Part shown: positions 60,431 to 64,000 of the stretch, piece by piece
Position numbering within the stretch: position 1 is the first letter of the stretch
How the letters are laid out: each line of letters opens with the position of its first letter
Origin: Prorocentrum cordatum
Taxonomy: Eukaryota; Sar; Dinophyceae; Prorocentrales; Prorocentraceae
Length of the DNA stretch: 64,000 bases
Assembly: GCA_963575745.1 (NCBI GenBank)
Contig: CAUYUJ010006347.1
Span: 155,785-219,784 of the forward strand
Reading direction: 5' to 3'
Made by a program: the position numbers and the translations under genes
Notes under the pieces: generated by a model
What the model was told of the DNA's origin: nothing
Databases searched by the model: none
What the model saw: the letters and a program-made list of their open reading frames with translations, nothing else

Positions 60431-60629
60431 CACCGAAGGCGATACCCATACTTCCAACTGCATATGATTGGGTCCTGCGCCAGGATAATGATTTAGTCCT
60501 GGCGAGGCACCTCCCCCTTTTGCAGTCTGGGGGTGTGAAGTCCTTCTTTGAATTCGTCAGTCAGTCAGTCAAGCCTGGCGCTCGCACGGCGCATTGGCAT
60601 ACAAAAGTTAGTACAGTGCAATGCAGAAG

Positions 60630-61243
60630 CTATGCACCAGCCTTGGCACGGCTCTTGGGCACCACTGCCGCCACTGAGCCGGATTTCTGGAAGGGCGTGT
60701 GGGCAGAAACGTGTGCAATTGGCTCCCCTTCGGATGCGTGACAAGCACGAAATTCAACAGAGTTATACAAAGTGACCGACTGTGAAGCAGAGAAAGCAGA
60801 GCGCCCCACGATTGTGAAGCACAATGCGCGATACGAAATTCCATGAAAACGTATCGGCTCCACCTGTGAGGAACAGAGGGGACGAGGGGGGGGAGGAGGA
60901 AGAGGAGCAGGAGGAAGGAGGAGGTGGAGGAAACTTGAAGCGAATGCGTTGGCAGACGATTCTACACGCAAGGGGCCCACTGCTGTTTTGGCCTTCCCCT
61001 GCGACGCCGGTGCGCCCATCTTCTGGGCAAGTCAGTGCCAGGCTGGCAAGTGAAAAGTCTGAGAGGGTTGTCCCTGGGCAATGCTGCGATTTTCTTGTAC
61101 AACGCTGTTTGGCGCCAGCGAAGTGTGGAGCTCAAAGGGTCTTCCCCGGCTCGCTCCAGAACTTCTTTATTAGACACTCGTGAAACATATGCACTAGGAA
61201 TTCTTAAAACTCGTCTCAAGCATTGCGCGTGGAAGCTGTTCAA
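60630..61243 (-). pseudogene. LINE ORF2 C-terminal region
   Basis: FHAQCLRRVLRIPSAYVSRV then SNKEVLERAGEDPLSS, LRWRQTALYKKIAALP and RRWAHRRRRGRPKQQWA. This is the Cys/Arg-rich region found C-terminal to RT in many LINEs (fq..clRriL.i.....vsN..v). After QQWAPCV the frame stops, and related sequence continues in another frame across a GGA-type microsatellite. Confidence 0.6.
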
Positions 61244-61712
61244 AACGGACTTTGTCTGCCTGCAGAAGCCAGAGCGTCTCTAAAGTATACAACAATTTTA
61301 GCAAAACTATAGCTCTGTACAGTTCTATGTTCCTGGCGCGGCTGATGTTGTCGTGCGACCAGCACTTAAACACATTCTGACAACAGCCTTTGGCTTCACC
61401 GATTCTCCTGGTCACTTCTGGCTTTGCGATGCACTTCACGTTCAGCAGGCCCCCAAGATACACTGCTTGTTCCACCACTGTGAGTGGGGCTCCTGTGGGT
61501 GAGAAGATCACACCACCATTGCACACGTTCATGCACGCAGTCTTGCCCCAGTTCAGATCCAGGCCGTACCTATTGCCTTCTTCGGATACAGTGGCGAGTA
61601 GCGTCTGTAATTTCCCGGAGTCGCTGCTGAAGAGCATGGTATCATCTGCGTAAAAGGAGGTCACGGCACACCAGGCATTCTGGCTCCTGGATGTCAGCGT
61701 GGAGGCCATCAA
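61194..61712 (-). pseudogene. LINE reverse transcriptase, motif C onward
   Basis: The frame carries the catalytic box FYADDTMLFSSD, then LQTLLATVSEEGNRYGLDLN with WGKTACM (motif D) and VVEQAVYLGGLL (motif E, 'yLG'). A conserved thumb region follows (ARNIELYRAIVLLKLLYTLE). It overlaps the preceding frame, so a frameshift separates motif C from motifs A and B. Confidence 0.78.
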
Positions 61713-62490
61713 TGCGCCGGTCGATGTCGTAGAACATCACGCTCTGCACGATAATGAACAGGTATGGCGAAAGAGGGCAGCCTTGGGCAATTCCTGCTGC
61801 CTGGTTCCGCAGGCTTGAATTCCCAGCTGGGTCCTTTAGAATGAACTTCCTGCACTTGTAAATTGCTGCCACCATGTCCAGCAGGTCCCCCGGTAGGCCA
61901 AATCTACGAAGAGCGTCCAAAAGTGCATCATGTTTTACTCGATCAAACGCTTTGGACCAGTGTAACAATACTGCAGCCAAACCTGGTGCCTGGGCTGTTT
62001 GTGCTGCTTCGAACATCCGTCGTGCAATGCTAATGGCTTGGGCCGTGCCTCTTCCAGGACGAAAGCCGAACTGGCTAGATCGTATTCTTTTCTCGGTCCC
62101 TCCCTTTTGAATGCGTTTTTGCAACATCCAGGCAAAAAGCTGGTATCCAATCGTTAAAAAAAGATATCGGCCGATAGTTCTCGGACAAACTCGCGTTGCC
62201 CTTTTGTATGTAAGAGTGCAAGTATGGATATATGCCACTCGCGAGGAATATCTTCTTCGCTCCAACAGTTTTGAAATAATGCCAACAGTTCTCCTCATGC
62301 TTCTGAAGAATGTGCCAATGCTTTCCAAAGTTCTGGGGCTACATCGTCTACGCCTGCAGCCTTCCCTGTAGCTAAAGCCCGCAATGCATCCTGAAGCTCC
62401 TTCATCCCAAATGCGCCGAGGAACACTGGCAATGTGTCCCCCATGTCGTCGTGCCCACTGGGTACAAGGGTAGCATAAGTAACTTGCCAC
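61642..62490 (-). pseudogene. LINE reverse transcriptase, fingers to motif B
   Basis: SSQFGFRPGRGTAQAISIAR (conserved fingers) and motif A LAAVLLHWSKAFDRVKHDAL, where His stands in the position of the usual catalytic Asp (LDwSKAFD). Motif B is GIAQGCPLSPYLFIIV. The upstream half of the frame (before ~62180) is out of register with RT and not meaningful. The Asp-to-His change alone should inactivate the enzyme. Confidence 0.75.
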
Positions 62491-62669
62491 TGCACTTGTT
62501 CAAAATCATCTGCAAGGGTATCAGCCCGCCTGGTCCTCTCCACGAATTGCCCTCGCTCATCTTGAATCTGGATTGATCGTTTCGGTACTGTCTTGCCTAA
62601 TGCACGCACAGCTTTCCAGTGGCCTCCGGCCGGTTCAGAATCCAACCAGTCACGCTTGTCTTTCTGCAC
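62295..62669 (-). pseudogene. LINE ORF2 linker between endonuclease and RT
   Basis: DKRDWLDSEPAGGHWKAVRA, RGQFVERTRRADTLADDFEQ and MKELQDALRALATGKAAGVD, then DVAPELWKAL. The last is the usual K(A/S)(A/P)G.D.(v/i)p.E..K block just before RT in LINE ORF2 proteins. Confidence 0.7.
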
Positions 62670-62707
62670 CGACGCTTTGATGCGCTTGTTCAGCTTCTGC
62701 TGTTCAG

Positions 62708-63593
62708 TCAGATTGCCCTGCCGTTGAGCATCGGTCGTCGCGGTACCCTCCCGGCTGGTTGAAGTATGTTGGCTGCATTATCCTTTGCATTTTTGATGCG
62801 GTTGGCGTGCAAGTCCAAATTCAAAGCATTTGTGGACGCGACGGCGGCTTCGCAAAACCGGCGACCATAAGCTTCAGCCAGCTGCTTGTCATTGAGCAAC
62901 ATCTGTTTGCAATAGTTCTTCCTTGGCCGAGTGTTGGGTATTTTATCGAACTCCAGGTCGATGAGCATGCGCAGTAAGAAATGCCGCGAAGCCAATGAAC
63001 ATGACCGGTCTGCCCAAAGATCTGTTATCTTGTTAATTGTGTTGTAGTCCGTGAGGCAACAATCGATTTGAGCGAAATCCTCCCCCACAGGACTGGTTTT
63101 GTCGAGTTCTGTCCCATAGTACGTGACTAGCTCCTCCAGGGGGTGCTCGGAAAACGTATTGGCGATGGCGCTTCCCATTGCTCTGCAAGTTTCCCCAAAA
63201 AAGCTCCCTGCTCAGATGTTTTGTTCTTCTTGGCCAAGAGCTTCGGAACATATAGTCCCCTATGATGTCCTCCTCGCCAGGCTCGCGGTCATACAGGCTA
63301 GCATTGAGGTCACCCAGAACAACACTGCAAACATGTTTGCTCGGTGCCGGGCAACTGTCAGCTAGCTGGTCGAAAAATTCGCGTTGAACCTCATAATCGT
63401 AACCCCCGTGAGGGGCGTAAGCAGAAATGATATTCAGCACGCCGCCCAGAACATTAAGCTTTAAGATGGCAAGCCTGTCCGAAATAAGCTTGTAACTGAT
63501 GATCGACTTGATGGCCCAAGGTGCAATCAAGAAACCGACACCATAATAAGATCTTCCGTCCGGTTGTTGTGACGTGCCCGACAAGATGATCAT
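62708..63593 (-). pseudogene. LINE AP-type endonuclease, C-terminal part
   Basis: YYGVGFLIAPWAIKSI, NIISAYAPHGGYDYEVQREF with FDQLAD, then VVLGDLNASLYDREPGEEDI (GDxN catalytic pair). A frameshift near 63150 moves homology to the next frame: TYYGTELDKTSPVGEDFAQI then DCCLTDYN (the RxxxQIDxxL block) and DRSCSLASRHFLLRM, where SDH is SRH. It should have nicked the target site; it is degenerate. Confidence 0.72.
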
Positions 63594-63968
63594 ATAGTCA
63601 TTGTCAAACGTCTCAGTGTGCGAAGTGATCCCAGTCTCCTACATGCATAGCACAGCAATGGTGTGTTTGCGCATGTTCTGTTCCAGCTCTGCGTTCTTAG
63701 CCATATCTTGGCCTACGCCTTCAACGCTCCAGCTGCCAAACGACTGTGAGAACAGCGGGATGCAACGTCTCGTTGGAGAAGGTCTTGGAATAGAGGAGCT
63801 TCGCACGAAGGAGGTCTGGTAGTCTAGATGTGCGTCCTCGCCAGCTTGTCCATGACGGTGCCAGCGCTCTCCCCGCTGTGTGTTGGTGGCCGGACGGCGT
63901 ACGTCGAAGGAGAAAATCGTGGGGTCAATGCCGCCTGACAGATCGGAGGCCTCCAGGGAGGCAACCAA
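63594..63968 (-). pseudogene. LINE endonuclease N-terminus with nonsense mutation
   Basis: SFGSWSVEGVGQDMAKNAEL then EQNMRKHTIAVLCM*ETGITSH. The stop (TAG, 63639-63641) replaces the Gln (CAG) expected before the catalytic Glu in the conserved LCMQET block. Upstream residues to 63968 are not clearly homologous. Confidence 0.7.
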
Positions 63969-64000
63969 GACAATGATGCAGAAGAAGCTGGGGGAGTAGA

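Larger units (their letters stand above)
60450..64000 (-). mobile_element. LINE on minus strand, truncated by window edge
   Basis: Reading the minus strand from 64000 downward: AP-type endonuclease (63968-62708), linker (62669-62295), reverse transcriptase (62490-61194), C-terminal DNA-binding-like region (61243-60962), and a tail interrupted by a GGA microsatellite (60880-60935). It lacks the RNase H seen in the LINE at 11652-18672 and its RT motifs differ, so it is a different clade. Nonsense and frameshift mutations are present in every part. Its 5' end lies beyond the window. Confidence 0.85.

Noticed and set aside
1-64000. CRISPR arrays, tRNA, 5S or other rRNA genes
   Set aside because: The tandem repeats lack unique spacers between conserved repeats, and no tRNA arms or rRNA signatures were seen by eye. 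A covariance-model scan would be decisive.

Overview
This window looks like nuclear DNA of a dinoflagellate. The best evidence is the 22-nt dinoflagellate spliced leader (DinoSL), exact at 11652-11673 and 55984-56005 and degenerate at 37109-37130. Each time it sits directly downstream of a CTC-rich microsatellite. GC-rich DNA, very long simple repeats and decayed retroelements fit this assignment. I found no tRNA, rRNA, CRISPR array or confident single-copy housekeeping gene.

Layout. 1-2822: unassigned DNA and CTC/ACC microsatellites. 2823-10474: a tyrosine-recombinase (YR, DIRS/PAT/Ngaro-type) retrotransposon with split direct repeats in the order A1 - coding - B1 - A2 - B2. It has gag-like, reverse transcriptase, methyltransferase-like, RNase H and tyrosine recombinase segments, all decayed. 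10475-11651: CTC/ATC array. 11652-18672: a non-LTR retrotransposon (LINE) whose 5' end is a complete DinoSL, with an ORF1 (zinc knuckle, coiled coil, SAP-like end), AP-type endonuclease, reverse transcriptase, RNase H and C-terminal CxxC modules. 18673-26800: CTC and GGA arrays, a 160-bp dispersed open-frame repeat, two foldbacks and a mosaic of ~90-100 bp repeats. 26800-33487: a TG/GTGTGC superarray with a ~3.03-kb internal duplication. 33488-40900: mostly unassigned, with GGA arrays and a decayed SL-tagged coiled-coil gene. 40895-43985: GAT/ATG array. 44-55.9 kb: many short tandem and dispersed repeats. 55984-57009: an SL-headed gene with a candidate 35-nt intron. 58260-60430: a large copy of the ~90-bp satellite in inverted orientation. 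60450-64000: a second, unrelated LINE on the minus strand, cut by the window edge.

How it fits together. Most recognisable protein sequence belongs to retroelements. The three SL copies imply that trans-spliced mRNAs were reverse transcribed and reinserted, plausibly by LINE machinery like that encoded here. The elements carry premature stops, frameshifts (often at G or C homopolymers) and lost catalytic residues, so they look like relics. Many long open frames across the window are only microsatellites read as poly-Ser/Pro/Leu/Glu/Met/His/Thr/Cys/Val and are not annotated as genes. All family calls come from reading motifs by eye; no database search was run.
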